Positions 34,448 through 43,042 of a stretch of DNA of 64,000 nucleotides are shown piece after piece. The stretch covers positions 62,001-126,000 of the forward strand of contig NZ_ATVX01000007.1 of the NCBI RefSeq assembly GCF_000420945.1, given 5' to 3'. The DNA is from Butyrivibrio sp. VCB2006 (GTDB lineage: Bacteria > Bacillota > Clostridia > Lachnospirales > Lachnospiraceae). The notes under the pieces were generated by a model, which was not told where the DNA came from, did no database searches, and saw nothing but the letters and a program-made list of their open reading frames with translations. Every line of letters starts with the position of its first letter. The first letter of the stretch is position 1. A program made the translations under genes and the position numbers.

Positions 34448-35578
34448 ATGGATGGTGCAAAAAGAAAAATCGTAGAGCGTTTTACTTCCATTGCTTCTAT
34501 AGATGGTGAATCTTATAAGGAAAGAGCTGTTGCGGACTATCTAAAAATCGAGTTTGGAAAATCAGGTGTAGTTCTGACAGAAGACAATGTGGGAGAAAAG
34601 ATTGGTGGAAATGCCGGAAATCTTTACGGGATTTACAAAGGCGAGGGGGAGATAAAAAATAGGAAACCAATTTTGTTTTGCGCCCACATGGATACTGTAT
34701 CACCGGGAAATGGGAAAAAGGTAATCGTGCATAAGAATGGGCGCATTACCAGTGACGGCTCTACGGTTCTTGGCGCCGATGACAGGGCCGCCATAACTGC
34801 AATCTTGGAAGCCTTCAGGGAGGTTCAGGAAGAAGGGCTATCGCATCCTCCGATAGAGTTTTTGTTCACAGTGGCAGAAGAAGCCTACACAGTTGGCGCT
34901 TCTTCCTTTGATTTTACAAAGATTAGATCGAAGACGGCCTTTGTCCCTGATTGTAGTGGAGAGTATGGCGTTTATTCTTCCCAGGAGCCGACACTCATAT
35001 ACTTCGAGATAAGAATAGAAGGTAGAGCAGCACACGCAGGGTTTGAGCCTGAAAACGGTATAAATGCCATAGCAGCGGCGGCAGCAGCTATAGCAGGTAT
35101 TAAACAGGGATGGACTGATGATCATACTACTGTGAATATCGGAAGTATAAAAGGCGGGACAGATAGCAATGTGGTTTCTGAATCTGTAATCGTAAAGGGC
35201 GAAATAAGAAGCTCTGTTCATGAAGATGCTTTCAGGAAATGGAATGAGATTGAAACGGTGTTCAAGCGTGAAGCCGCGGGAATTGGTGCAAGAACAGAAT
35301 GTGATTATGGTGTAAGACTCATTGCATACTCTATGGAAAATCAAGAATACAACTCTGTCAGCAGATATGAAAAAGCTCTTAAGAAGCAGGGTATTATTCC
35401 AATTCCTAAGAAATCTTATGGTGGAAGCGACGCGAATGTCCTCGTCCGAAATGGAATTGATGCCCTTTGCATCTATAATCCTATGCATGATATCCATACA
35501 ACTTCTGAGTACACTACTGTTGATGAACTGATAAGGACAAAAGAATTGTTCAAAACTCTTATGACATCTGAGGAATAA
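34448..35578 (+). CDS. M20-family metallopeptidase (tripeptidase T-like)
   Basis: The 376-residue enzyme shows the five metal-site segments of M20: His in FCAHMDTV, bridging Asp in LGADDRAA, the catalytic pair in [10 protein letters not shown], Asp in PDCSG and the last His in IHTTSEYT. The dimerisation lid domain lies between about 175 and 285. Length fits the PepT-like group. Members cleave di- or tripeptides or remove N-acyl groups. In this operon it could free cysteine or a conjugate from a peptide or an N-acetyl derivative (inference). ATG 34448 was chosen because TGAGG lies six bases upstream; ATG 34436 overlaps the preceding stop and lacks an RBS. Confidence 0.88.
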   Translation: MDGAKRKIVERFTSIASIDGESYKERAVADYLKIEFGKSGVVLTEDNVGEKIGGNAGNLYGIYKGEGEIKNRKPILFCAHMDTVSPGNGKKVIVHKNGRITSDGSTVLGADDRAAITAILEAFREVQEEGLSHPPIEFLFTVAEEAYTVGASSFDFTKIRSKTAFVPDCSGEYGVYSSQEPTLIYFEIRIEGRAAHAGFEPENGINAIAAAAAAIAGIKQGWTDDHTTVNIGSIKGGTDSNVVSESVIVKGEIRSSVHEDAFRKWNEIETVFKREAAGIGARTECDYGVRLIAYSMENQEYNSVSRYEKALKKQGIIPIPKKSYGGSDANVLVRNGIDALCIYNPMHDIHTTSEYTTVDELIRTKELFKTLMTSEE

Positions 35579-35582
35579 ACCT

Positions 35583-35675
35583 ATGAGCAAATATGACTTC
35601 GATGAGATAGCAGACAGAAAAGATACGTATAGCCTTAAGTATGATTTTGGCCCTGAAAGAAAAGGGTACTTGTGA
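35583..35675 (+). pseudogene. N-terminal stub of a PatB/MalY-type C-S lyase
   Basis: Four bases after the peptidase gene, a frame starts at ATG 35583 with GAGGAA upstream and stops at TGA 35673 after 30 codons. Its sequence contains YDFDEIADRKDTYSLKYD, which fits the conserved N-terminus of PatB/MalY cystathionine beta-lyases (YxFDExxxRxxTxSxKYD, as known for the family). The next conserved block, LPLWVADMDF, and the rest of the 390-residue enzyme are missing; only about 115 bp of non-coding sequence follows. It therefore looks like a gene lost by deletion. Confidence 0.65.
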
Positions 35676-35792
35676 TAGCCTGATATTATATGTGACTATC
35701 AGATTTGGTTAATTTACGATGCATAGCTAGTAACTCATAATAGAATTGTTGGAAGGATCGTTAACGGATTCAGATATTATGAGGGAAAAGAT

Positions 35793-36437
35793 ATGTCGAA
35801 CATTTTAGTATTCGGTGATTCAAATACTTGGGGACTTATCCCCGGAACAACAAATAGATATCCTTGGGGAGTCAGGTGGCCAAGCCTTGTTCAGCAGCGT
35901 TTTCCCGGGGATAGAATAATTGAAGATGGCCTTTGCGGAAGGACAACAGTATTTGAGGATGCTCTTAGGCCATTTAGGAAAGGCGCGGATACACTTAGAC
36001 TCACTCTTGAGAGCAATTACCCTTTGGACGGCGCAGTTATAATGCTTGGAACCAATGACTGCAAAGCTCTGTTTGGCGCCAATTCCCATATTATTGGAAA
36101 AGGCCTGGAGAGATGCTTGGACGAGCTTGAGAAATATATAGAACCCTCCAAGATTCTTGTGGTTTCTCCTATTACCTTGGGAAAAGAGGTATGGCTTCCG
36201 GAAAAAGATCCTGAGTTTAATGAGACTTCAGTTCTTACTTCAAGGCAGCTTAAAGAGGAGTATAAAAAGATTGCGGGGAAAAGAGAAAATGCCTTTCTTG
36301 CAGCATCAGATGTGGCGGCTCCAAGTAGTGTTGATGACGAGCATATGGATGAGAAGGGACATAGGAAACTTGCAAGGGCAATCTCTGAGAAACTTGTGGA
36401 AATGAATCTTGCAAAAGAAATACCTGTCACTGCTTGA
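35793..36437 (+). CDS. SGNH/GDSL hydrolase (arylesterase-like)
   Basis: The 214-residue cytoplasmic protein carries SGNH blocks: Ser in VFGDSNTWG (about 5-13), Gly in EDGLCGRTT, Asn in MLGTNDCK and Asp-x-x-His in the segment DDEHMDEKGH (the catalytic His is near 190). This matches arylesterase/lysophospholipase-L1-like hydrolases; the natural ester is not known. It starts after GAGGGAAAA. A 15-bp terminator stem surrounds its stop codon. Confidence 0.88.
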   Translation: MSNILVFGDSNTWGLIPGTTNRYPWGVRWPSLVQQRFPGDRIIEDGLCGRTTVFEDALRPFRKGADTLRLTLESNYPLDGAVIMLGTNDCKALFGANSHIIGKGLERCLDELEKYIEPSKILVVSPITLGKEVWLPEKDPEFNETSVLTSRQLKEEYKKIAGKRENAFLAASDVAAPSSVDDEHMDEKGHRKLARAISEKLVEMNLAKEIPVTA

Positions 36438-36460
36438 CGCAGTGGCAGGTATTATTTTAT
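36419..36460. terminator. strong bidirectional terminator
   Basis: AATACCTGTCACTGC (36419-36433) pairs with GCAGTGGCAGGTATT (36439-36453) with one G-T, loop TTGAC containing the SGNH gene stop codon, then ATTTTAT. It serves the convergent SGNH and metY genes. Confidence 0.85.
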
Positions 36461-37734
36461 GCAAGTGCATTTTTAAGATCTGCGATAAGGTCTTCTTTGT
36501 CCTCAAGACCGCAGCTGATTCTGATAAGTCCGGCTGGGATTCCAGCTGCAGATAGCTGTTCGTCTGTCATCTGACGGTGAGTTGATGTTGCTGGGTTGAG
36601 GCAGCAGGAGCGTGCATCAGCAACGTGAGTTTCAATTGCAAATACCTTGAGCTTCTTCATGAAGCTCTCTGCAGCAGCACGTCCTCCGGCAAGTTCGAAG
36701 GATACAACTCCGCATCCGCCGTTAGGAAGATATTTCTGTGCAAGTCCGTGGTACTTATCTCCCTCAAGACCAGGGTAATTAACCTTAACAACTCCTGGCT
36801 GCTCCTGAAGGAACTTGGCAACTGCAAGGCCGTTTTCAACATGCTTAGGCATACGAACATGAAGTGATTCAAGACCAAGGTTCAGAATGAAAGCATTCTG
36901 AGGTGACTGGATACAGCCAAAGTCACGCATGAGCTGAGCGGTACACTTTGTGATAAACGCTCCCTCTTTTCCAAACTTCTCAGCGTAAGTGATTCCGTGA
37001 TAAGAATCATCAGGCTGGCAAAGACCTGGGAACTTGTCTGCGTGAGCCATCCAGTCGAAGTTCCCAGAATCAACGATAGCACCACCAACACCGGCGCCGT
37101 GACCGTCCATGTACTTGGTTGTTGAATGAGTTACAATATCAGCTCCCCACTCAATAGGTCTGCAGTTGACTGGTGTAGGGAAAGTGTTATCTACGATAAG
37201 TGGAACGCCGTGGCTGTGAGCAACCTTGGCAAATTTCTCGATATCAAGAACTGTAAGAGCAGGGTTTGCGATTGTTTCACCAAACATAGCTCTTGTATTC
37301 TCTTTAAATGCTGCGTTAAGCTCATCCTCTGTAGCATCAGGTGAAACGAAGGTTACCTCGATGCCCATTTTAGCCATTGTTACAGCGATGAGGTTGAAGG
37401 TTCCGCCGTAGATTGATGATGAAGCTACAATGTGGCTTCCGCATTCACAGATATTGAACAGGGCAAAAAAGTTAGCGGCCTGTCCTGAAGATGTAAGCAT
37501 AGCTGCGCATCCGCCCTCGAGAGCAGCAATCTTGGCAGCTACATAGTCATTAGTTGGGTTCTGAAGTCTTGTGTAGAAGTATCCGGAAGCTTCAAGGTCG
37601 AAAAGCTTACCCATATCTTCACTGGTGTCATATTTGAAAGTTGTGGACTGGATAATAGGAATCTGACGAGGCTCGCCATTTCCCGGAGTATATCCAGCCT
37701 GCACGCATTTTGTTCCGATTTTCTGTTCGCTCAT
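36457..37734 (-). CDS. metY: O-acetylhomoserine sulfhydrylase
   Basis: The 425-residue PLP enzyme makes homocysteine (or cysteine) from O-acetylhomoserine (or O-acetylserine) and sulfide in the cytoplasm. Landmarks are the N-terminal QAGYTPGNGEPRQIPI, YFYTRLQNPTND, the PLP-stacking region LTSSGQAA, and the Schiff-base Lys in VTHSTTKYMDGHG (about residue 209). A C-terminal block with NPATSTHRQM and RISCGLED binds the substrate. Length is normal for MetY (about 425-430). The start follows TAGGAG. Its 5' leader contains a sequence that can pair in two exclusive ways (37750-37802). Confidence 0.96.
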   Translation of the reverse strand: MSEQKIGTKCVQAGYTPGNGEPRQIPIIQSTTFKYDTSEDMGKLFDLEASGYFYTRLQNPTNDYVAAKIAALEGGCAAMLTSSGQAANFFALFNICECGSHIVASSSIYGGTFNLIAVTMAKMGIEVTFVSPDATEDELNAAFKENTRAMFGETIANPALTVLDIEKFAKVAHSHGVPLIVDNTFPTPVNCRPIEWGADIVTHSTTKYMDGHGAGVGGAIVDSGNFDWMAHADKFPGLCQPDDSYHGITYAEKFGKEGAFITKCTAQLMRDFGCIQSPQNAFILNLGLESLHVRMPKHVENGLAVAKFLQEQPGVVKVNYPGLEGDKYHGLAQKYLPNGGCGVVSFELAGGRAAAESFMKKLKVFAIETHVADARSCCLNPATSTHRQMTDEQLSAAGIPAGLIRISCGLEDKEDLIADLKNALA

Positions 37735-37749
37735 TTTATGCTCCTATCT

Positions 37750-37802
37750 GCTACAGATTACATAAGAATCATTTCTTTTGCCATAACTACTGATTCTGTA
37801 GC
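37750..37802 (-). promoter_or_regulatory. metY 5' leader with two competing hairpins
   Basis: On the plus strand TGATTCTGTAGC (37791-37802) can pair either with AGAATCA (37765-37771, 7 bp) or, through TCTGTAGC, with GCTACAGA (37750-37757, 8 bp). The two pairings share bases and exclude each other. In the metY mRNA the second arm of the outer stem lies directly before the TAGGAG ribosome-binding site. No known SAM riboswitch or T-box pattern was recognised. Confidence 0.4.
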
Positions 37803-37946
37803 ATCTTACAAAAATATAGATTGTATTATAGAAAAAACATCCCTATAACAATATCATATTTCAGATAAATTCAACAGACTTTATTGAATTAACGGGATGA
37901 ATTTTGAACGAAATATAATCTTGCAATTATGATATTCACTATATTA

Positions 37947-39278
37947 TTAAGAAGAGGTTTTCTGGTGCTCCCTATCAGCCAGAATTAGTGGAATAAGAGT
38001 CATCAGAACAAGGAATACTCCTGCCAGGAACAGCGTATTTGTAGGCAGATACTCTGTAAACCCGTACTCGTCTACGAATTCACCACTCTTCTTGATGATT
38101 GGATTGGAGATAAGTGGAGCCACAACCATAGGAATCAGCACATAGAAAACGATACGGATTCCCTCGAATTGACCTCTGGCCTCCTCCGGATACAGAAGCT
38201 TGGACCATACTGTAACCGTCTGCAGGAACAGAATATAGCCAAGGCCCACAAAAAGAACTCCGATTAAAAGGTGCGGATTCCAGATACTGCCGGGATTTAC
38301 ATTCTCCGGGGATACGAAAAGACCTATCACAAGGAGGCCGATAGTGTTAAGGACGATGGCAATAAGGACAATAAGCGTAGACTTATCGGCTTTGATCAGC
38401 TTTATGGCAGGAATTGTGGCAAACATGGCAATCATAAGGCCAACACCCTCGATAAGACCCATGATATCTGCTGTAAATCCCAGATAGTAGATCATAAAGT
38501 TGCCAAGATGTGAGAAATACACGTTAAACGATATAAAGTAAACAGCCAGCATGAGATTAACAAATACAAGCTCTCTGTGCTGCAAATACTCTTTTACATT
38601 GAATATGGAAAAGAACTGGCCCCAAAATGAACCTCTCTTGGAGGGTTTTAGTGAAGCTGAGTCATTAAGGGCAAAGAGAGAAAAAATACCAAGTGCGATG
38701 ACGCTTCCGCCAATAACTATAAATAAACGCATGTAGTTGTCGTCGGCTCCCACAAGGAGACCACCAAGTACGGTACCTACTATAGTTCCGATTACAGGCT
38801 GAACAGCCAGGGCAGCGCCCACAGAGCCTGAGTTTTCAGGATTCATATGGTCATTGATCCAGGCATTAAAACCGATGTCATTACCCATGGAACCAAAGAA
38901 ACTCATGATGGCATCTGCTGCTACGACAGCAAAGGCAACGCCTATAAGAGCTGTGGTTTCGCTACTGTCTCTCTTAAGAAAGCTTGTGCAGCCAAAAGCT
39001 ATGGTAAATACTCCCCACAGAGTATAGCCAATTGAGATCAAACTTCTTCGATTACCGATTCGGTCAGAGACACATCCGAAAAGAAATGTTGAGATAGTGG
39101 TGGCTGTGGCAGAAATGGCCAGCATCCATGAGATAATTGTTGGATCCTTGGCTATCTTGGCATAAACAAAGGTGTTAAACCACTGGTTTTCCATGTTCCA
39201 ACAAAGCTGGCCCGCAAGACCAAGAAGCCAGATAAGTGACCAGAACAGAGCCTTGTTACTCTTCATTATTTTATTCAT
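37947..39278 (-). CDS. MFS transporter
   Basis: This 443-residue protein has about 12 membrane segments with the major facilitator motif FGCVSDRIGNRRS between segments 2 and 3 (about 67-79). The general look (GNDIGFNAWINDHMNPENSG) resembles a small group of Lachnospiraceae MFS proteins with unknown substrate. It starts after GGGGGG. metY lies downstream at a 212-bp distance, with its own leader, so the two are probably separate units. Confidence 0.85.
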   Translation of the reverse strand: MNKIMKSNKALFWSLIWLLGLAGQLCWNMENQWFNTFVYAKIAKDPTIISWMLAISATATTISTFLFGCVSDRIGNRRSLISIGYTLWGVFTIAFGCTSFLKRDSSETTALIGVAFAVVAADAIMSFFGSMGNDIGFNAWINDHMNPENSGSVGAALAVQPVIGTIVGTVLGGLLVGADDNYMRLFIVIGGSVIALGIFSLFALNDSASLKPSKRGSFWGQFFSIFNVKEYLQHRELVFVNLMLAVYFISFNVYFSHLGNFMIYYLGFTADIMGLIEGVGLMIAMFATIPAIKLIKADKSTLIVLIAIVLNTIGLLVIGLFVSPENVNPGSIWNPHLLIGVLFVGLGYILFLQTVTVWSKLLYPEEARGQFEGIRIVFYVLIPMVVAPLISNPIIKKSGEFVDEYGFTEYLPTNTLFLAGVFLVLMTLIPLILADREHQKTSS

Positions 39279-39453
39279 AAATACCCCCCACTATACGCTT
39301 TTTTGATAATCACTCTTACATTAGATTATACATCATTTTTTCGCTAAAACTGCAAGCGTAAAAAAGCAAAGAAAAGCTAGTAAAGCAAGACTCTTCTGAG
39401 TATAATTAAATATACTTGTAATGGGGATTACAAAAAAGAGTTTTGGGGGATAT

Positions 39454-40365
39454 ATGAAGGACTATATTTATTGGCATTTACCGGGATTTAGCGTATTCAG
39501 AGATCTTAATAGTACGCTGATTGACCTTATGAGAGAATTTCCAAACAGCTTTTATGATAATTACCGTGTGGGCAGTGTTTACGGTACATTTCCGGGAGCT
39601 ATTTGGAACGGAGGTAGAACAGTTCTGGGTTTCTGCCCCAAGAATGAGATTGAACGCACCATCAAGATGTTCAACTCAAGGCACGTTCCTGTGCGTTTCA
39701 CCTGGACCAATCCACTTATAGAAGAAAAGCATTTAAACGACACCTACTGCAACCTCGTTATGCGACTTGCAGATAACGGCGAGAATCAGGTGCTTGTTAA
39801 TACTCCTGTTCTCGAGGAATATCTTCGAAAAGAGTATCCGAACTTCAAGTTCATTTCATCTACAACCAAGAGAATTACTGACCCCGACAAGCTCCATCAG
39901 GAACTTGAGAAGGATTATTTCATGGTTGTTCTTGATTATGACATGAACCACGATCAGGAAGTTCTGGAAAGTCTTAAGCCTGTGGCTGACCGAGTAGAAA
40001 TCCTTGTGGATGAAATCTGTTTTCCACAGTGCCCTAAGCGTCTTGAGCATTACCGCGACGAAGCGGAAAAACAATTGGAGTTTGAGATTGCAAGGCCCTT
40101 TAACTGCCCTAACAGACAGGAAAAGAAATCCTTTGAAGACTGCAAGAACAAGCCTGCTTTTATCAGTAAAGAGCAAATGAAGGACTACATTGACATGGGC
40201 TTTAGAAACTTTAAGCTTGTGGGCCGTGGACTCCCTCAGAGTCTTGTGCTAGACTCATATATGTATTTCCTGGTAAAAGAGTCAGATCAAGTCTTTATCA
40301 GGAATCAAATAAATAAGCGTTTGGCTGAGATAGCTGAGAAAAGGGCAGCAGCAAAACGAAGATAA
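39454..40365 (+). CDS. U32-peptidase-like protein, paralogue of the gene at the left edge
   Basis: The 303-residue protein is homologous along its length to the partial gene at 1-804. Both share HLPG at the N-terminus, WNGGR, NPLIxExxL, LEEYxRKxYP and a C-terminal (M)GxxNFK(I/L)xGR. Cysteines are conserved in ICFPQC and near FNCPN and DCKN. The pattern resembles U32-family iron-sulfur proteins, but the chain is shorter than typical U32 peptidases (about 400 or more residues). ATG 39454 is preceded by GGGGGA and fits the paralogue start; ATG 39421 is an alternative 11 codons longer. The C-terminus is rich in Lys/Arg/Ala. Function unknown. Confidence 0.8.
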   Translation: MKDYIYWHLPGFSVFRDLNSTLIDLMREFPNSFYDNYRVGSVYGTFPGAIWNGGRTVLGFCPKNEIERTIKMFNSRHVPVRFTWTNPLIEEKHLNDTYCNLVMRLADNGENQVLVNTPVLEEYLRKEYPNFKFISSTTKRITDPDKLHQELEKDYFMVVLDYDMNHDQEVLESLKPVADRVEILVDEICFPQCPKRLEHYRDEAEKQLEFEIARPFNCPNRQEKKSFEDCKNKPAFISKEQMKDYIDMGFRNFKLVGRGLPQSLVLDSYMYFLVKESDQVFIRNQINKRLAEIAEKRAAAKRR

Positions 40366-40391
40366 AGGAACAGGAAGAAACAAATAAAATA

Positions 40392-40434
40392 AGAGCTTAC
40401 ATCGGAGATAATTGCCGGTGTAAGCTCTTTTTCT
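40392..40434. terminator. bidirectional intrinsic terminator
   Basis: AGAGCTTACATCGG (40392-40405) pairs with CCGGTGTAAGCTCT (40415-40428), followed by TTTTTC. It lies between the convergent U32-like and beta-lactamase-like genes. Confidence 0.85.
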
Positions 40435-40487
40435 GTGGAAATGTATCAGATTATAACTATCTAGTGCTTGTATGCAGATATATTTCT

Positions 40488-41660
40488 TTAAGACATCACA
40501 ATGTTGCGAAGTCTTCTTGTAAGGTGGCCGGTTCCGTAGTCTCTCATCTGGGTCATCATAAGCAGGGTTGTGTTTGACTCGGGATCATTCATAAAGTATG
40601 GTCCAAGCCATCCATCCCATCCGTATTCACCCTTGTGACCGATGATAAGTGCCTTTTCTGGATCAACCATGATCCTTAGGAGGTTACTGTAAGTGTGACC
40701 TTCAAGACCATTCCAGAAATCAAAAGCATGCTGAGGGCCGTCCATAAGAGAGCTCTTAGTCATGAACTTTACTGTTGCCGGAGTCAGGATCTCTTTTCCC
40801 TTATATGTTCCGCCATTAAGAAGCATCTGACCAAAATGAGAATAATCATCAAGAGTTGAGAAAAGTCCCGCACCGCCTGATTCAAAGGCATTCTTGTTAC
40901 CATCTTTTCTGATGACAAGGTGATCTCCAAACAACTCTTTAAACTCACCGTTTACAACTTCATAGGCAAGAGAAAGGCGATTCTTTTTATCATCAGGAAC
41001 ATAGAAGCCTGTATCCTTCATCTCAAGGGGATCAAAGAGACGCTCTTTCATGAACTCTCCGAGCTTCTGACCGGTTACCTTTTCAATTACTGCACCAAGA
41101 ACATCTGCACTTGTGCCGTATTGGAACTGGGTTCCCGGGATGAAAGCCAGCGGAAGTTTGCCGATTTCTTCAGCAAATTCCAGAGTGCTCATCTGCTCTT
41201 CATAAGGCTTCTCCAATCTTCTGATTGCTTCTGCGAGAAGCAAGCTTGTAGTACGCTCTGCAGCGTTATTCATTCCGCCATAAGTAAGGCCGGAAGTCAT
41301 ATTCAGAAGATCAATTATGCGAACGCTCTTGTCTGCTGGAAGTGGCTTGATTTCCCCATCAATAACACAGGTCTGATCCTTAAAGCTGTCAAAGAAATTT
41401 GATACAGGCTCATTCAGATCAAAGATTCCATCCTGCATAAGAAGCATGGCAGCAGCCGCCGTCACAGGCTTAGACTGGGAATACAAATGAACGATTGTGT
41501 CCCTGTTCATCGGGATATCTTTTTCTATATTGGAATGGCCGCTCTGAGCATAGAAGGTTTCCTTGCCGTCCTGAATTACCAGGAGATTAACACCGGCAAC
41601 TTCCTTATTTGCTACGGCTTTATCCATGGCTGTTTGGATGAGCTTTAATTTATCTCGCAT
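40488..41660 (-). CDS. class C beta-lactamase-like serine hydrolase
   Basis: The 390-residue protein belongs to the beta-lactamase/EstB/DD-peptidase fold: Ser-x-x-Lys in YSQSKPVTAA (about 61-70), Tyr in FQYGTSADVLG (the usual YxN or YxS triad position) and a HKGEYGWDG block near the C-terminus in place of KTG. It lacks a signal peptide, which argues for an esterase or cytoplasmic peptidase rather than antibiotic resistance. It starts after GAGGTG. No partner gene is evident. Confidence 0.87.
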   Translation of the reverse strand: MRDKLKLIQTAMDKAVANKEVAGVNLLVIQDGKETFYAQSGHSNIEKDIPMNRDTIVHLYSQSKPVTAAAAMLLMQDGIFDLNEPVSNFFDSFKDQTCVIDGEIKPLPADKSVRIIDLLNMTSGLTYGGMNNAAERTTSLLLAEAIRRLEKPYEEQMSTLEFAEEIGKLPLAFIPGTQFQYGTSADVLGAVIEKVTGQKLGEFMKERLFDPLEMKDTGFYVPDDKKNRLSLAYEVVNGEFKELFGDHLVIRKDGNKNAFESGGAGLFSTLDDYSHFGQMLLNGGTYKGKEILTPATVKFMTKSSLMDGPQHAFDFWNGLEGHTYSNLLRIMVDPEKALIIGHKGEYGWDGWLGPYFMNDPESNTTLLMMTQMRDYGTGHLTRRLRNIVMS

Positions 41661-41875
41661 TGTCTTACACCTCGTAGGATTTCTTTATTTACATTTATAT
41701 TGAATCAAGATTGCAATACAAAAACTTGTTCACTAAGTATTTTAGACCATCAGGGGTTTTGATAGCAATATGTAAGTAGCTATGAGCTTTTGCGTAGGTT
41801 AGAATTGTGTAGACATCGTTGTTTGGCGCATTTACTATGTGAAATGTGGCCTTTGCTCAAAAGGAGGAAATAGCC

Positions 41876-42724
41876 ATGTGGATTGAGGACGAATACAAAG
41901 AAAGCAAAGATAATCCCTTACACAAGGAATTTGGGATATGGAGTAACACAAGATATATCATGGGGAAGATGCTTAAGTACAAGCCAGATGTAGTGGCTCT
42001 TGTACTTCTGGGGATGGTGTGCTCATCTGTTCTTTCCTATTTCTGGGGTATTTTTGGCAAATATGTAATTGATATTATTCAGATGGGACTTCCGGAAAAA
42101 GAGGCCTTGGAAGAACTTATCAAGATTGTCCTGGTGGCAGGAGTAATCGCATGCCTTTTGAATATAGGAAGCGTTTTGTCTGAATGTCTTGTCTGGTACA
42201 GATTTATATATGTTCGTATGCATATGATCACCGAGAGGATAGCAAGAGTTCTTTCACTTAAGTATGAACTAATAGAAAGATCTGACGTTCTTGATGTGGC
42301 AAGGCGTGCTGCTCAGGCGACAGGAGGCAACATGAATGGCGTCGAGGGAATGATGCGTTATATGCAGCAGCTTCTTACCAGTCTTTTTACCGTAGTTGTC
42401 ACATTTGTGGCAGTTATGGTTCTGGACATCAGGCTCATTTTGGCAATGATAGTCCTATGCGTTATCCAGTTTCTGTATTATAGGAAAATAGTTGAGAAGG
42501 ATAAAAAAGAGGTTTGGGATAAGCTCTCTGATTCCTGGAGAAAGACTGACTATATGGAAAGAGTGACCCAGTATTGTGACCATGCCAAGGAAATCAGGCT
42601 CTTTAATCTTGGGGAATTTCTTTCCAAAAAGCAGGAAGATACATACCAGGATAGAGAGGAAAAAATGGATCTTCATCATGAGCTTTGGATTAGTTTTATA
42701 TGCGGCATTGGTGTTGCTATTTGA
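41876..42724 (+). CDS. truncated ABC exporter (probable pseudogene)
   Basis: The 282-residue product matches the first part of a fused ABC exporter: a cytoplasmic start, membrane helices around 35-60, 85-110, 165-185 and 190-212, and coupling segments such as AKEIRLFNLGEF. It stops within the fifth helix (ISFICGIGVAI) and has no nucleotide-binding domain; whole exporters have about 580-620 residues. The stop codon lies in the first unit of the hairpin repeat array at 42723-43011, so the rest appears to have been lost or replaced there. A TAGCAATATGTA box (41763-41774) with TAGAAT 25 bp later resembles the xylan-locus promoters. Start ATG 41876 follows AAGGAGG. Confidence 0.75.
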   Translation: MWIEDEYKESKDNPLHKEFGIWSNTRYIMGKMLKYKPDVVALVLLGMVCSSVLSYFWGIFGKYVIDIIQMGLPEKEALEELIKIVLVAGVIACLLNIGSVLSECLVWYRFIYVRMHMITERIARVLSLKYELIERSDVLDVARRAAQATGGNMNGVEGMMRYMQQLLTSLFTVVVTFVAVMVLDIRLILAMIVLCVIQFLYYRKIVEKDKKEVWDKLSDSWRKTDYMERVTQYCDHAKEIRLFNLGEFLSKKQEDTYQDREEKMDLHHELWISFICGIGVAI

Positions 42725-43011
42725 CACTATAGAATCGTTTTTTGGGTGATTACGAGTGCTTTTTGGAATTGTTGGATTGGAGAAAAACACTAGAGATAGC
42801 AATTGTTTATTGCCCGAGTGTCAGTTGTTAGCTGGTTGGACACTAGAAAATAGAATTAAATAGCTGTCTAGTGTCTAGTAGACAAAAATGTAAGGGATTT
42901 GGCCAAGAATAGACACTAGAATGGGGGAACAGCCTCAATCCTAGTGTCGTGACAGTAAGAAGCAGCTTCTGACAGACACTAGAATTGAGACTTTATCTTA
43001 CTACGAGTGTC
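42723..43011. repeat. array of five hairpin units with GACACTAGA / GAGTGTC arms
   Basis: Five units of 36-38 bp start at 42723, 42786, 42839, 42912 and 42974. Each begins with GACACTAGA or a close variant and ends with its complement, (T/C)TAGTGTC or CGAGTGTC. The roughly 20 bases between the arms differ completely from unit to unit, and the gaps between units are 27, 16, 36 and 25 bp. The array fills the gap between the broken exporter gene and the ECF S-component gene. No coding frame of note lies inside. Its nature is unknown. Confidence 0.75.
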
Positions 43012-43042
43012 GGTCAATGATTCATGAGCCGTAATTGCAGGC

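Noticed and set aside
40488..41660. antibiotic-resistance beta-lactamase
   Set aside because: It lacks a signal peptide and the KTG motif, and fits EstB-like esterases as well or better.
42723..43011. CRISPR array
   Set aside because: The conserved parts are only 7-9-base arms at both ends of each unit, spacing between units is irregular and no cas genes are nearby.
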